Shown here: piece after piece, positions 42,600-51,607 of the stretch
How the letters are laid out: every line of letters starts with the position of its first letter
Numbering within the stretch: the first letter of the stretch is position 1
Notes under the pieces: generated by a model
The model's database searches: none
What the model saw: only the letters and a program-made list of their open reading frames with translations
What the model was told of the DNA's origin: nothing
NCBI RefSeq assembly: GCF_038070105.1
Contig: NZ_JBBPBZ010000002.1
Span: 1,872,001 to 1,936,000, forward strand
DNA: 64,000 bases
Direction of reading: 5' to 3'
From: Methylocystis sp. IM3
GTDB lineage: Bacteria; Pseudomonadota; Alphaproteobacteria; Rhizobiales; Beijerinckiaceae
Program-made: the position numbers and the translations under genes

Positions 42600-42784
42600 T
42601 CCGCGGCCAATGGAGGCTCGCGGCCAGCGCAAGGCCCTCGCGCCGCAAGGCGGGCGCAGGGCTGGGCGGCGAAAATCGGGTTGAAAAATCTCCTCGGCCG
42701 ATTACGAAGGGGGCGAGGGGTTTTCGCCTCGGCGGGGCAAGACCGGGCGGCGCCCGCCGCTTTCGAACAAAGCAAGAGGTTGAA

Positions 42785-43096
42785 ATGACGGCTCGTATCT
42801 ATCGCCAGTCTCCGAGCGTGACCCAGTCGGGACCGGGATCGGACAAGCCCTGGCGGCTCGATTTCGATCTCGAATCGCCGCGCTCCATCGAGCCGCTGAT
42901 GGGCTGGACCAGCTCTGCGGACATGAAGCAGCAGATTCGCCTGCGCTTCGTCACCAAGGAAGAGGCCGTGGCCTATGCCGAGCGGACCGGCATTCCCTAC
43001 CGGGTCGAGGAGCCCAAGCCGGACAACGCCTCGCGCCGCACGGCGTCCTACTCCGACAATTTCCGCACGAATCGCATAGGCTTGTGGACGCACTGA
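42785..43096 (+). CDS. Complex I accessory subunit, NDUFS4 family
   Basis: A 103-residue protein. MTARIYRQSPSVTQSG and WRLDFDLESPRSIEPLMGWT, then RLRFVTKEEAVAYAERTGIP are the hallmark of the ETC complex I subunit (NDUFS4/18 kDa) of alphaproteobacteria and mitochondria. It stabilises NADH dehydrogenase near the N-module. It is not next to nuo genes. tRNA-Arg follows after 12 bases. Confidence 0.92.
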   Translation: MTARIYRQSPSVTQSGPGSDKPWRLDFDLESPRSIEPLMGWTSSADMKQQIRLRFVTKEEAVAYAERTGIPYRVEEPKPDNASRRTASYSDNFRTNRIGLWTH

Positions 43097-43108
43097 GAGA
43101 CGGCGTCC

Positions 43109-43185
<77 letters not shown>

Positions 43186-43271
43186 GCGCGACGCGCGCTT
43201 CTCCACAAATGACATATTCGCGCGCTCAACTCGGGCAAAGCCGGGCGGGCTGCTGAAAGGGAAGGGCGAGG

Positions 43272-44015
43272 ATGCGGGACCGTCTTGCGGTCTTCCTGGC
43301 GCTGGGGCTCGCGCTGTCTTTTGCACCCGCGCCGGGCGCGGCGCAGGGCCTGCTCGAATTCCTCTTCGGCCCCGATCCGACGCCGCAGCAGGCGGCGCCC
43401 CGTCCGCGCGAATCGGCTCCCAGCCGCCGCGCCGGGGCGCCAGGGTCCGGAGGCGCCAGACCGGGCGCGGGCTTCGCCTCCGATCCCGGCGCCGGCGGCT
43501 TTTGCGTGCGCACCTGCGACGGCTATTTCTTCCCGCTGATCAAATCGACCCGCGCCACGCGCCAGCAGTCCTGTCAGCTTGCCTGTCCCTCGGCGGCCAT
43601 GGACGTCTATGACGGTTCGACGATCGAGAGCGCCCGGAACCGCAAGGGCCAGCGCTATTCCGCCTTGCCCCGCGCCTTCGCCTTCCGCGACAAGGCGTCC
43701 GGCGACTGCGTCTGCAATGATCCGGGAAGCGCCGAAGCCTATTCCGAACGCGCCTCGAAAGACGACCCCACGCTGCAAAACGGCGACATCCTCGTCGAGA
43801 CGGACGGCGCCTTCGTCTATAGCGGCTCGAAACTCGTGCCGCTCGGCGAGGCCGCCGTCTCGTCCAATCTCCGCAACCGCCTGCGCGCCATGCTGCGCCG
43901 CAGCCCGATGACGCCGCCCGTCCTCACCGGAACCATCGCGCCGGCGCCGCCGGCTCTCGAGATCAGCAAGGACGATCAGGCCGGCGTTGCGGCCGCGCGA
44001 CAGGCGGCGCCTTGA
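43272..44015 (+). CDS. DUF2865 family secreted protein
   Basis: A 247-residue exported protein. The signal peptide MRDRLAVFLALGLALSFAPA ends near GAAQ. A Pro/Arg/Gly-rich linker leads to the Cys-rich DUF2865 core: GGFCVRTCDGYFFPLIKSTR, QQSCQLACPSAAMDVYDG and GDCVCNDPGS. Two paired Cys motifs suggest disulfides in the periplasm. The function is unknown. ATG 43272 has GGGAAGGGCGAGG upstream. Confidence 0.85.
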   Translation: MRDRLAVFLALGLALSFAPAPGAAQGLLEFLFGPDPTPQQAAPRPRESAPSRRAGAPGSGGARPGAGFASDPGAGGFCVRTCDGYFFPLIKSTRATRQQSCQLACPSAAMDVYDGSTIESARNRKGQRYSALPRAFAFRDKASGDCVCNDPGSAEAYSERASKDDPTLQNGDILVETDGAFVYSGSKLVPLGEAAVSSNLRNRLRAMLRRSPMTPPVLTGTIAPAPPALEISKDDQAGVAAARQAAP

Positions 44016-44117
44016 TTTCCTGCTTTACAGAAAGCCGGGGCGCGGCTATCCCGCCGGGGCCTTTCGTGACGTTTTTGTGACAAGGCGAGGGTCGTCGGCT
44101 CAACGTGGGGGGCGCAA

Positions 44118-44762
44118 ATGCTGTCGTGGTTCCAGGCCCTGATGCCGCGAGAAGAAGGATTTTTCGACCTCTTCGAGCGCCATGCCGAGACGCTCGTGGC
44201 CGGCGCCGGGGCGCTGCGCCGGATGCTCGACGGCGGCGAGGGCTATCTGAGCTGCTGCCAGGAAATCCGCCGGCAGGAACACGCCGCCGACGATATCACC
44301 CGCGAGGCGCTGCTGGCCGTTCGCCGCACCTTCATCACGCCCTTCGACCGCAGCGACATTCGCGACCTCATCGTGGCGATGGACGACACGATCGACCAGA
44401 TGCACCAGACGGCGAAAGCGACGCAGCTCTACGAGGTTCGGGAGTTCGACGCCTCGATGCGCCGCATCGGCGACATCATCGTCCAGTCGGCCGAGCTGAC
44501 GCGCAACGCCCTGCCGCTCCTGCGCGCCATGAGCCAGAACGCCGCCAAGCTCAACGCCTTCAGCGAGGAAATCACCCGCATCGAGGACGAGGCCGACGCC
44601 ATCCACGATCATGGCCTCAAAGAGCTCTTCCGCCTGCATCGCACGAGTGACCCGATGGCTTTCGTCGTGGGGTCGGAGCTTTACGGCCATCTGGAAAAGG
44701 TGGTCGACGGCTTCGAGGATGTCGCCAACCGGGTGACGGGCATCGTCATCGAGCATAGCTGA
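44118..44762 (+). CDS. DUF47/PhoU-like phosphate transport accessory protein
   Basis: A 214-residue helical protein. LMPREEGFFDLFERHAETLV is the family start; ITPFDRSDIRDLIVAMDDTI and EADAIHDHGLKELF follow, with the acidic E..D repeats that bind metal in PhoU folds. DUF47 proteins partner with Pit transporters and modulate phosphate uptake. The pit gene begins 10 bases downstream, so they form an operon with the NUDIX gene. Confidence 0.9.
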   Translation: MLSWFQALMPREEGFFDLFERHAETLVAGAGALRRMLDGGEGYLSCCQEIRRQEHAADDITREALLAVRRTFITPFDRSDIRDLIVAMDDTIDQMHQTAKATQLYEVREFDASMRRIGDIIVQSAELTRNALPLLRAMSQNAAKLNAFSEEITRIEDEADAIHDHGLKELFRLHRTSDPMAFVVGSELYGHLEKVVDGFEDVANRVTGIVIEHS

Positions 44763-44772
44763 AAGGTTCAGC

Positions 44773-45771
44773 ATGGCCGACGCACCGCTTCTCCTTTACG
44801 CGTTGATCGCGGTCGCGCTGGCCTTCGACTTCCTGAACGGCCTGCACGACGCCGCCAATTCCATCGCCACCATCGTTTCGACGCGCGTGCTGCGGCCGCA
44901 ATACGCCGTCTTCTGGGCGGCCTTCTTCAATTTCGTGGCCTTTCTGTTCTTCGGCCTCCATGTGGCGCAGACAGTGGGCTCGGGCATCATCTCGCCGCAG
45001 ATCGTCGACGACAAGGTCATCTTTGGCGCGCTGATGGGCGCGATCTCCTGGAACGTCATCACCTGGGCGCTCGGCATCCCCTCGTCGAGCTCTCACGCGC
45101 TCGTCGGCGGCCTTGTCGGCGCCGGCGTCGCCAAGACCGGAACAAGCGCGATCGTCTGGAGCGGCCTCCTCAAGACCGGCTCGGCGATCGTTCTCTCGCC
45201 GGCGCTCGGCTTCGTTCTGGCGCTGCTGCTGATTCTCGCGGTTTCCTGGATTTTTGTGCGCCGCACGCCGCTCGCGGTCGATACGCTGTTTCGGTCGCTA
45301 CAATTCGTTTCCGCCTCGCTTTACTCGCTCGGACACGGCGGCAATGATGCGCAGAAGACGATGGGGGTCATCGCCGTACTGCTCTATTCGCATGGCGTCT
45401 ATGGCGGCGACTTCAAGGTGCCGTTCTGGGTGGTGCTGACCTGCCAGGCGGCGATGGGACTGGGCACGCTCTTCGGCGGCTGGCGGATCGTTCACACCAT
45501 GGGCTCGAAGATCACGCGGCTGACGCCGATGCAGGGCTTTTGCGCCGAGACAGGCGGCGCGATCACCCTATTTCTTGCGACGGGCCTCGGCATTCCGGTG
45601 TCGACGACGCACACAATCACCGGCGCCATTGTGGGCGTCGGCGCGGCGCGGCGGGTCTCGGCGGTGCGGTGGAGCGTCGCCAAGGACATCGTCATCGCCT
45701 GGATCGTAACCATGCCGATGTCGGCCTTCATCGCCGCGGCTTTTTACACGGGCGCGAGTTTCTTTGGATGA
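44773..45771 (+). CDS. pit: Inorganic phosphate transporter, PiT family
   Basis: A 332-residue inner-membrane carrier with about 8-10 membrane segments. Both duplicated PiT signatures are present: FDFLNGLHDAANSIATIVST near the N-terminus and SLGHGGNDAQKTMGVIAVLL in the second half (the ND pairs contact phosphate and cation). IPSSSSHALVGG and IPVSTTHTITGA mark the internal repeats. It should take up phosphate with H+ or Na+. The stop overlaps the NUDIX start (ATGA). Confidence 0.94.
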   Translation: MADAPLLLYALIAVALAFDFLNGLHDAANSIATIVSTRVLRPQYAVFWAAFFNFVAFLFFGLHVAQTVGSGIISPQIVDDKVIFGALMGAISWNVITWALGIPSSSSHALVGGLVGAGVAKTGTSAIVWSGLLKTGSAIVLSPALGFVLALLLILAVSWIFVRRTPLAVDTLFRSLQFVSASLYSLGHGGNDAQKTMGVIAVLLYSHGVYGGDFKVPFWVVLTCQAAMGLGTLFGGWRIVHTMGSKITRLTPMQGFCAETGGAITLFLATGLGIPVSTTHTITGAIVGVGAARRVSAVRWSVAKDIVIAWIVTMPMSAFIAAAFYTGASFFG

Positions 45772-46241
45772 AGCAGGCGAAGAAGGAGCCGAAGGCCAAG
45801 AAGAAGAGCGAGCGGCCCTCCACGCCACGTCTGCAATATGGGGCCTTGCCGTGGCGCGTGAGCGAGGAGCATGGCCTGGAAATCCTCCTTGCGACCTCGC
45901 GCGACACCAAGCGGTGGGTCATTCCCAAGGGCTGGCCGATGAAGGGCCGCAAGCCCCACATCGTCGCGGCCATAGAGGCGCAGCAGGAGGCGGGGCTTCA
46001 CGGCAAGATTGAAAAATCGAGTCTTGGCGTATTCGACTACGAAAAACGGATGAAGGGCGGCGGCCTCGTGGAGTGTCGGGTCGAGGTTTACGCGCTGCGT
46101 GTGGAGCGGCAGCGTAAGAAATGGCCGGAGAAGGGGCAGCGCGTCACTTACTGGTTCCCCTTCGCCGTCGCGGCGGGACAGGTGGACGAGCCCGGCCTGC
46201 GCGAGATTATTCTGGCCTTCGGGAAATCAGTGAAGCCTTGA
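45768..46241 (+). CDS. NUDIX hydrolase with a degenerate NUDIX box
   Basis: A 157-residue protein with a basic N-terminus (MKQAKKEPKAKKKSERPSTP). The fold resembles diphosphoinositol/diadenosine polyphosphate hydrolases: LQYGALPWRV, then RWVIPKGWPMKGRKPHIVAA and IEAQQEAGLHGK. Compared with Gx5Ex7REUxEExGU, the first Glu is absent, R is Ile and the first E of EE is Gln, while two Glu of the box remain. Activity may be altered. It is coupled to pit by ATGA; its 3' end overlaps the convergent lyase gene by 35 bases. Confidence 0.8.
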   Translation: MKQAKKEPKAKKKSERPSTPRLQYGALPWRVSEEHGLEILLATSRDTKRWVIPKGWPMKGRKPHIVAAIEAQQEAGLHGKIEKSSLGVFDYEKRMKGGGLVECRVEVYALRVERQRKKWPEKGQRVTYWFPFAVAAGQVDEPGLREIILAFGKSVKP

Positions 46242-47430
46242 GGGAGAGGGCGTCCCCAAGCCTGGCGAAGCCCGCGTCAAGATCGTCCTTCAGGTCGGCG
46301 ACATCCTCGAGCCCGATCGAGAAGCGCAGGGCCGGGCCTTCTGGCGCCCAGCGGGTGGCCGTCCGGTAGGGGGCGCAGTCGAAGGGCAGGATAAGGCTTT
46401 CATAGCCGCCCCAGGAATAGCCAATGCCGAAGAGCTCCAGCCCGTCCACGAAAGCCTCGACGGCCTCCTTGGGGGCTGGTTTCAAAATGATCGAGAACAC
46501 GCCCGACGAACCGGAAAAGTCGCGCTTCCATATATCGTGGCCCGGATGGCTTGGCAGGGCGGGGTGCAGCACGCGCACGACCTCCGGGCGCGCGGCCAGC
46601 CAGTGCGCAATGTCCAGAGCGGCGCGGCCTTGCGCCTTCAGCCGCAGCGCCATGGTTCGCATTCCGCGCAAGGCGAGCGCGGCGTCGTCCGGGCCGGCCC
46701 CCATGGCGAAAAGATTGAAGGTATGGCGCAGCCGCTTCGCCCATTTGGCGTTGGCCGAGACGAGCCCGATGAGAATGTCCGAGTGGCCGGAGAGATATTT
46801 GGTGCCGGCCTCGATGGCCAGATCGCAGCCGCGCTCGTGCGGCGGGAAGAGCAGGGGCGTCGCCCAGGTGTTGTCGATGACGATGCAGACGCCCTTCTCC
46901 CGCGCCGCCGCAGAGATGGCCGGAACGTCCTGTATCTCCATGCTCTGCGAGCCGGGCGATTCGACGAGAACGGCCGTCGTTTCGGGCCTGATCAGTGTAG
47001 CGATCCCGGCCCCGACGGCGGGGTCGTAATATTCCGTCGTCACGCCGAAGCGCGCGAGAAAACCGTCGCAAAAGGCGCGGGTCGGCGAATAGGCCGAGTC
47101 GGTGACGAGTAGATGCGCGCCGGCCTTGGTCGCCGTGAGCAAGGCGAGCGCGATGGCCGCGAGCCCCGAGGGGACGAGCACCGTCTCCGCCGCGCCGGCG
47201 ATCTCGCTCCAGGCGCCCTCGAGCGCGCGCGTCGTGGGCGTGCCTTTGGTGCCGTAAGTGTAGGGCTGGCGCAGTAATTCCAAATCGCCCATGGTCGGGA
47301 ACAGCACGGTCGAGCCGCGGTACACCGGCGGATTGACGAATCCGAAATGGTCAAAAGGCGCCCGCCCGGCCTGGGTCACCAGCGTCGCCATACTGTTTTT
47401 TCGCCGTTTTTTGTCCTTATCGCTCGCCAT
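46207..47430 (-). CDS. Cystathionine beta-lyase-like Cys/Met metabolism PLP enzyme
   Basis: A 407-residue fold-type I enzyme. DHFGFVNPPVYRGSTVLFPT and YTYGTKGTPTTRALEGAWSE are typical of alphaproteobacterial MetC. The PLP lysine is in AIEAGTKYLSGHSDILIGLV, and the substrate loop has YSWGGYESLILP. It likely cleaves cystathionine to homocysteine, although gamma-synthase-type activity cannot be excluded. The start is ATG 47430 or the ATG at 47391 (MATLVTQAG). It diverges from the amino-acid binding protein gene. Confidence 0.88.
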   Translation of the reverse strand: MASDKDKKRRKNSMATLVTQAGRAPFDHFGFVNPPVYRGSTVLFPTMGDLELLRQPYTYGTKGTPTTRALEGAWSEIAGAAETVLVPSGLAAIALALLTATKAGAHLLVTDSAYSPTRAFCDGFLARFGVTTEYYDPAVGAGIATLIRPETTAVLVESPGSQSMEIQDVPAISAAAREKGVCIVIDNTWATPLLFPPHERGCDLAIEAGTKYLSGHSDILIGLVSANAKWAKRLRHTFNLFAMGAGPDDAALALRGMRTMALRLKAQGRAALDIAHWLAARPEVVRVLHPALPSHPGHDIWKRDFSGSSGVFSIILKPAPKEAVEAFVDGLELFGIGYSWGGYESLILPFDCAPYRTATRWAPEGPALRFSIGLEDVADLKDDLDAGFARLGDALSLKASLISRRPE

Positions 47431-47505
47431 CGCCGTTCCGGTCGCGCCGTTTGCGCTTGCTGGAATCGAACCTAGTATAACAGCCATGCAAAGCCGAGCC
47501 TGACG

Positions 47506-48540
47506 ATGATCGCCCGACGCTTTTTTCGCGCCGTCGCCGCAGCAGTCATGCTTGCGTTCGTGAGCCATGGCGCCTTTGCTCAAACGGAGCCGGGTCCGAC
47601 CCTCGCGCAAGTGCTGCGGCGCGGGTATCTGTCCTGTGGCGTCACCGAGGCCGCGGGCTTCGCCCAGCCCGACGAAACGGGAACGTGGCGCGGCTTCGAT
47701 GTGGATTTCTGCCGCGCCGTCGCGGCGGCCATCTTCGACGATCCCGCCAAGGTGCGCTTTCTCGGCCTCGGTCAAAAGGATCGCGTCTCGGCCCTGCAAT
47801 CGGGCTGGGTGGACCTGCTCGCAAGCGCGGCGCCCTGGACGCAATCGCGGGATGGCGCGCAGCGCGTCGTCTATGCCGGCGTTTCCTTCCACGACGGCCA
47901 AAGTTTTCTCGTGCGCCGCCAGCGCAGCTTTGCCTCCGCCGCCGATCTTGCCGACGTTTCTGTCTGCGTGCAGCAGGGCACGTCGAGCGAGCTGGAACTG
48001 ACCGATTTCTTTCACGCCCGCCGGACGCCCTACGCGCCGAAGTCCTTTCCGACGTTCGAGGAGGCCGCCGCCGGTTACGGCAAGAGCCAGTGCGACGCGC
48101 TGAGCGCCGACGCCTCGACCCTCTACGCGGCGCGGGCGAAGCTTACCGATCCGCAGGAGCACGACGTTCTCCCCGACCTTCTCACCAAGGCGCCGCGCGG
48201 CCCCGTCGTCAGGCAGGGCGACGATCAATGGCTCACGATCCTGCGCTGGGCGCTGTTTGCGATGATCGACGCCGAGGAGCTTTCAGTCTCGGCCGCCAAC
48301 GCCGACGCCGCGCTGAAATCGGAAGACCCGCGCATCCGCCATCTGCTGGGAGTCGAAGGCGATCGCGGCGCGGGCCTCGCACTCGCGGGCGACTGGCCTT
48401 ACCGCATTGTCAAGCATGTCGGAAATTACGCCGATGTCTTCGAGCGCAACCTTGGGCATAATTCGCCGCTCGACATGGAGCGGCGCGTCAACGCGCTATG
48501 GAACAAAGGCGGGTTGATGTATGCGCCAGCGGTCAGATGA
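47506..48540 (+). CDS. Amino acid ABC transporter substrate-binding protein (AapJ-like)
   Basis: A 344-residue periplasmic protein. Its signal peptide (RRFFRAVAAAVMLAFVSHGA) ends near FAQ. The family 3 binding-protein start is LAQVLRRGYLSCGVTEAAGF then WRGFDVDFCRAVAAAIF. The C-terminal NADAALKSEDPRIRHLLG and YADVFERNLG are shared with general L-amino-acid binding proteins. No permease or ATPase gene is nearby, so it must work with distant partners or act as an orphan. Its stop is overlapped by the DUF817 gene. Confidence 0.88.
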   Translation: MIARRFFRAVAAAVMLAFVSHGAFAQTEPGPTLAQVLRRGYLSCGVTEAAGFAQPDETGTWRGFDVDFCRAVAAAIFDDPAKVRFLGLGQKDRVSALQSGWVDLLASAAPWTQSRDGAQRVVYAGVSFHDGQSFLVRRQRSFASAADLADVSVCVQQGTSSELELTDFFHARRTPYAPKSFPTFEEAAAGYGKSQCDALSADASTLYAARAKLTDPQEHDVLPDLLTKAPRGPVVRQGDDQWLTILRWALFAMIDAEELSVSAANADAALKSEDPRIRHLLGVEGDRGAGLALAGDWPYRIVKHVGNYADVFERNLGHNSPLDMERRVNALWNKGGLMYAPAVR

Positions 48541-49477
48541 GAGGGGTCTGAGGGGAGAAAGCGCGGCGGAGCTCTGGCCGCCGCTACGCCGTTTCGTCGA
48601 GATTGACGCGCGGATCGGCCGATGGGCGGTCGAGGGCGGGCCGTTCCGACGATTTTTCTACGAATTCATCAGGTTTGGATTGAAGCAGGCTTGGGCCTGC
48701 CTGTTCGGCGGCGTCATGCTCGCCTTGGTGCTGGCGACGCGGCTCTTCTATCCGCCAGATGCAGCTCTCAGCCGGTACGACTTCCTCTTTCTAGCCGCTC
48801 TGGGCGTTCAGGCGGCGCTGCTGCTTCTTCGCTTCGAGTCGGTGACAGAGGCGGGCGTCATCTTCCTCTTCCACCTGGTGGGCGTGGTGATGGAGCTGTT
48901 CAAGACCGCTCACGGCGCCTGGGTTTATCCCGAGACCGCCTTTTTTCGCATCGACGGCGTCCCGCTCTTCACCGGCTTCATGTACGCTTGCGTCGGCAGC
49001 TACATGATGCGGGCGTGGGAGCTGTTCGACTTTCGGTTTCGCAACCACCCCCCGATGTGGCAGGTCTCGCTGCTCGCCGTGGCGATCTACGTCAATTTCT
49101 TCGCGCACCACTATGTGGCCGACATGCGCGCGGCGCTTTTTGTCGCGACCGCGGCATTGTTCTGGCGCACGACCATTTACTACCGCATTCATCATTGCTG
49201 GCGTACGATGCCTTTGTTGCTGGCCGCGTTCCTCGCGTCGTGTTTCATCTGGCTGGCGGAAAACGCCAGCACTTACAGCCATATCTGGCTCTATCCCAAT
49301 CAGTTGAACGCTTGGAGGCCTGTCGGCTTGGGCAAGCTCGGCTCCTGGTTCCTGTTGCAGATCGTCAGCTATGCGATGGTCGCGCTCGTCTGCAAACCGC
49401 AGCCGCCGAGCGAGGCGCCGTTGACGCGCTCGCGCGCCCGCCATGACGACCGGCTTCGCGCGGGGCTCTCAGCCTAG
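48521..49477 (+). CDS. DUF817 family integral membrane protein
   Basis: A 318-residue protein with about eight hydrophobic segments. FFYEFIRFGLKQAWACLFGG, VMELFKTAHGAWVYPE and GVPLFTGFMYACVGSYMMRA are family marks. The function is unknown. The start overlaps the binding-protein gene by 20 bases, so they are cotranscribed. The 3' end overlaps the convergent DUF2478 gene by 9 bases. Confidence 0.86.
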   Translation: MRQRSDERGLRGESAAELWPPLRRFVEIDARIGRWAVEGGPFRRFFYEFIRFGLKQAWACLFGGVMLALVLATRLFYPPDAALSRYDFLFLAALGVQAALLLLRFESVTEAGVIFLFHLVGVVMELFKTAHGAWVYPETAFFRIDGVPLFTGFMYACVGSYMMRAWELFDFRFRNHPPMWQVSLLAVAIYVNFFAHHYVADMRAALFVATAALFWRTTIYYRIHHCWRTMPLLLAAFLASCFIWLAENASTYSHIWLYPNQLNAWRPVGLGKLGSWFLLQIVSYAMVALVCKPQPPSEAPLTRSRARHDDRLRAGLSA

Positions 49478-49999
49478 TCGTTGCGCCCGCGCCCACCACT
49501 CGGCCAAGGCCTCGCGCGAGGGCGCCACATCCTCGGCCAGAGGCCCGGCAAAGAGCCGCCATTCCTCGCGGAAATAAGGCGAGACCGCCGCAACGACGGG
49601 GATGCGCGCCATCATCGCGGCCCGGAAGGCGTCGCAGAGCCCGCCGCGCTCGGCTTCCTGCTTGGCGAATTTGCTCACGACGATGAGATCGGCGCCTGCG
49701 CGCGCCGCGCGTTCGACCGCCGCGCAGGCCAGCGCCAGCTCTCCGGCGTCGAGATTGCAGGCGACCGAACCGGGGCCGAGATCCTGCGAGATCAGGAACT
49801 CCGCTTCCGACGCCACGTCGCGCAGGAAGATCCGCGAGCGGCCCGAGGGGTCGGCGCCGCGCATCTGGGTGACGCCGCCGACGCGCAGGCCCGTATCGGT
49901 CAGTTCGAGCGCGAATCGCCGCATCAGCGACTGCACCGTTTCGCTTTCCTGCGCGGGGAGGGCCGCGATCGGGGTGGGCGGCAGGGCGTCGCGTTCCAT
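49469..49999 (-). CDS. DUF2478 family protein
   Basis: A 176-residue cytosolic protein of the DUF2478 family, often found near molybdate transport genes. Landmarks are ETVQSLMRRFALELTDTGLR, VGGVTQMRG, the DLGPGSVACNLDAGELALAC block, GADLIVVSKFAKQEAERGGL and the C-terminal WWARAQRLG. It resembles P-loop nucleotide enzymes with an altered loop. No molybdenum gene is adjacent. It diverges from the VWA gene. Confidence 0.82.
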   Translation of the reverse strand: MERDALPPTPIAALPAQESETVQSLMRRFALELTDTGLRVGGVTQMRGADPSGRSRIFLRDVASEAEFLISQDLGPGSVACNLDAGELALACAAVERAARAGADLIVVSKFAKQEAERGGLCDAFRAAMMARIPVVAAVSPYFREEWRLFAGPLAEDVAPSREALAEWWARAQRLG

Positions 50000-50066
50000 C
50001 AGAACCCCTTTTTTCTTTGCGTTTCAGCGCCGGGAGCGGCCGACGCTAGCCGCGGCGGCACTTGTT

Positions 50067-50094
50067 TTGTATCGGAGGAAACCGATTTTATAAT
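50067..50094 (+). promoter_or_regulatory. Promoter with a palindrome in its spacer
   Basis: TTGTAT (50067-50072) and TATAAT (50089-50094) with a 16-base spacer form a good sigma-70-like promoter for the VWA-DnaJ pair. The spacer holds ATCGG-AGGAAA-CCGAT, an inverted repeat well placed for a repressor. Confidence 0.55.
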
Positions 50095-50123
50095 AACGTT
50101 ACGAACAAGCGACGTGAACCTCA

Positions 50124-50837
50124 GTGGGCGATGACCGCAACAAGGCGCCGGCGCCGCGCCCCGCAGGCAAAGACAGCGCCATCGACGCCTTCCTCGAAAA
50201 GGCGCGCGGCGTCGCGGAGGCGGGCGGGCGCGGCCGGTTGATTTTTGCCCTCGACGCGACCATGAGCCGCCAGCCGACCTGGGATGTGGCGCAGTCCATT
50301 CAGGGCGAAATGTTTCGCGCCACGGCCCGGCAGGGCGGGCTCGACGTGCAGCTTGTCTATTTCCGCGGCTTCGGCGAGTGCCGCGCCTCGCGCTTTGTTT
50401 CGCAGGGCGAGGGTCTCGGCGCGCTGATGGGCCGCATTTCCTGCCAGGGCGGCAAGACCCAGATCGGCCGCGTGCTCGGCCATGCGCTCGACGAGGCGCG
50501 CGCGCGGCGCGTGGGCGCGCTCGTCTATATCGGCGACGCCATGGAGGAGAAAGCCGACCATCTGGCGTCGCTTGCTGGCGAACTCGGCCTGCTCGGGCTC
50601 AAGGCGTTCATGTTTCAGGAGGGCGACGATCCAGCGGCCAGGGCCGCCTTCCGCGAGATCGCGCGCCTCACGGGTGGAGCTTACGCCGCCTTCGATCTCT
50701 CGGCGCCGCGCCGTCTCGCTGAATTGCTGGGCGCCGCCGCCGCTTACGCCGCCGGCGGCCTGCCGGAACTGGAAAGACGCGCGGAGCAGGGCGAGGGCGC
50801 CGCCCGGCTGCTGCTGTCGCAGATGGGGTCACGATAA
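50124..50837 (+). CDS. VWA-domain-like protein
   Basis: A 237-residue cytosolic protein. RGRLIFALDATMSRQPTWDV contains a MIDAS-like DxTxS and begins a von Willebrand A-like fold. GALVYIGDAMEEKADHLASL and FREIARLTGGAYAAFD support it. It is regularly found upstream of a membrane DnaJ-like gene, as here (3 bases apart), and the pair may act together in protein or envelope quality control. The start is GTG 50124. Confidence 0.75.
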   Translation: MGDDRNKAPAPRPAGKDSAIDAFLEKARGVAEAGGRGRLIFALDATMSRQPTWDVAQSIQGEMFRATARQGGLDVQLVYFRGFGECRASRFVSQGEGLGALMGRISCQGGKTQIGRVLGHALDEARARRVGALVYIGDAMEEKADHLASLAGELGLLGLKAFMFQEGDDPAARAAFREIARLTGGAYAAFDLSAPRRLAELLGAAAAYAAGGLPELERRAEQGEGAARLLLSQMGSR

Positions 50838-50840
50838 GCC

Positions 50841-51551
50841 ATGCCTGTCCTTGTCGGAATAATCGCGCTTGCACTCGGGCTCTATGCGCTCAAGGCCTAT
50901 ACTCGGGCGTCGCCCGCGTTTCTCGCGCGGCTCCTCCGGCGGGGCGGCGGTTTTCTGCTGATGGCGCTCGGCGGATTGTTGCTGGCGCGCGGGCGCCTCG
51001 ACTTCGGTATCGGCCTGGGGGCTACGGGACTCTGGCTGATGAGCCTTGGCTCTCAGACCGGGATGCGCAACGCGGGTTCGGGCGGGGGAGGCGTCTCTCG
51101 GGTGCGCTCGGCGATGATCGAGATGGAGCTCGACCACGCCACAGGGGCCATTCGCGGCATGATCCTCGCGGGCAAGGACGAGGGCAAGCGGCTGGACGCG
51201 CTGACCAGACCCGCTCTTCTCCAGCTCTACAACATTTGCCTCCGCGACGATCCGGAGGGCGCCCGCCTGCTAGAGGCGTATATGGACCGCCGCTTTTCCG
51301 GATGGCGTGCGGCAGGCGATCCGCACCGAAACGCGGGGAGCGGCGGCGAGACGGGCGCGCGCCGCTCGGGCACGATTACCGAGGATGAAGCTTACGAAAT
51401 TCTCGGTCTGAAAAAGGGCGCGGCGGCGGCCGACATTGCCCGGGCCCACCGCGATCTGATGAAGAAACTTCATCCAGATCTTGGCGGGACGACGGATCTG
51501 GCCGCGCGGGTAAATGAAGCCAAGGATGTCCTGATGCGGCGCCATCACTAG
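50841..51551 (+). CDS. Membrane-anchored DnaJ-domain protein
   Basis: A 236-residue protein. Two hydrophobic N-terminal segments (VLVGIIALALGLYALKAY; FLLMALGGLLLARG) anchor it. A linker with a conserved helical part (MIEMELDHATGAIRGMILAG) leads to a C-terminal J domain: EDEAYEILGLKKGAAAADIA with the HPD motif in KKLHPDLGG. It resembles Tim14/DjlA-type co-chaperones and should stimulate DnaK at the membrane. It is cotranscribed with the VWA gene. Confidence 0.88.
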   Translation: MPVLVGIIALALGLYALKAYTRASPAFLARLLRRGGGFLLMALGGLLLARGRLDFGIGLGATGLWLMSLGSQTGMRNAGSGGGGVSRVRSAMIEMELDHATGAIRGMILAGKDEGKRLDALTRPALLQLYNICLRDDPEGARLLEAYMDRRFSGWRAAGDPHRNAGSGGETGARRSGTITEDEAYEILGLKKGAAAADIARAHRDLMKKLHPDLGGTTDLAARVNEAKDVLMRRHH

Positions 51552-51607
51552 GCGGCGCCGCGCGGGTTCGTCATGATCCCAGGTGGCGGACATGGCGGGC
51601 GACCTTC

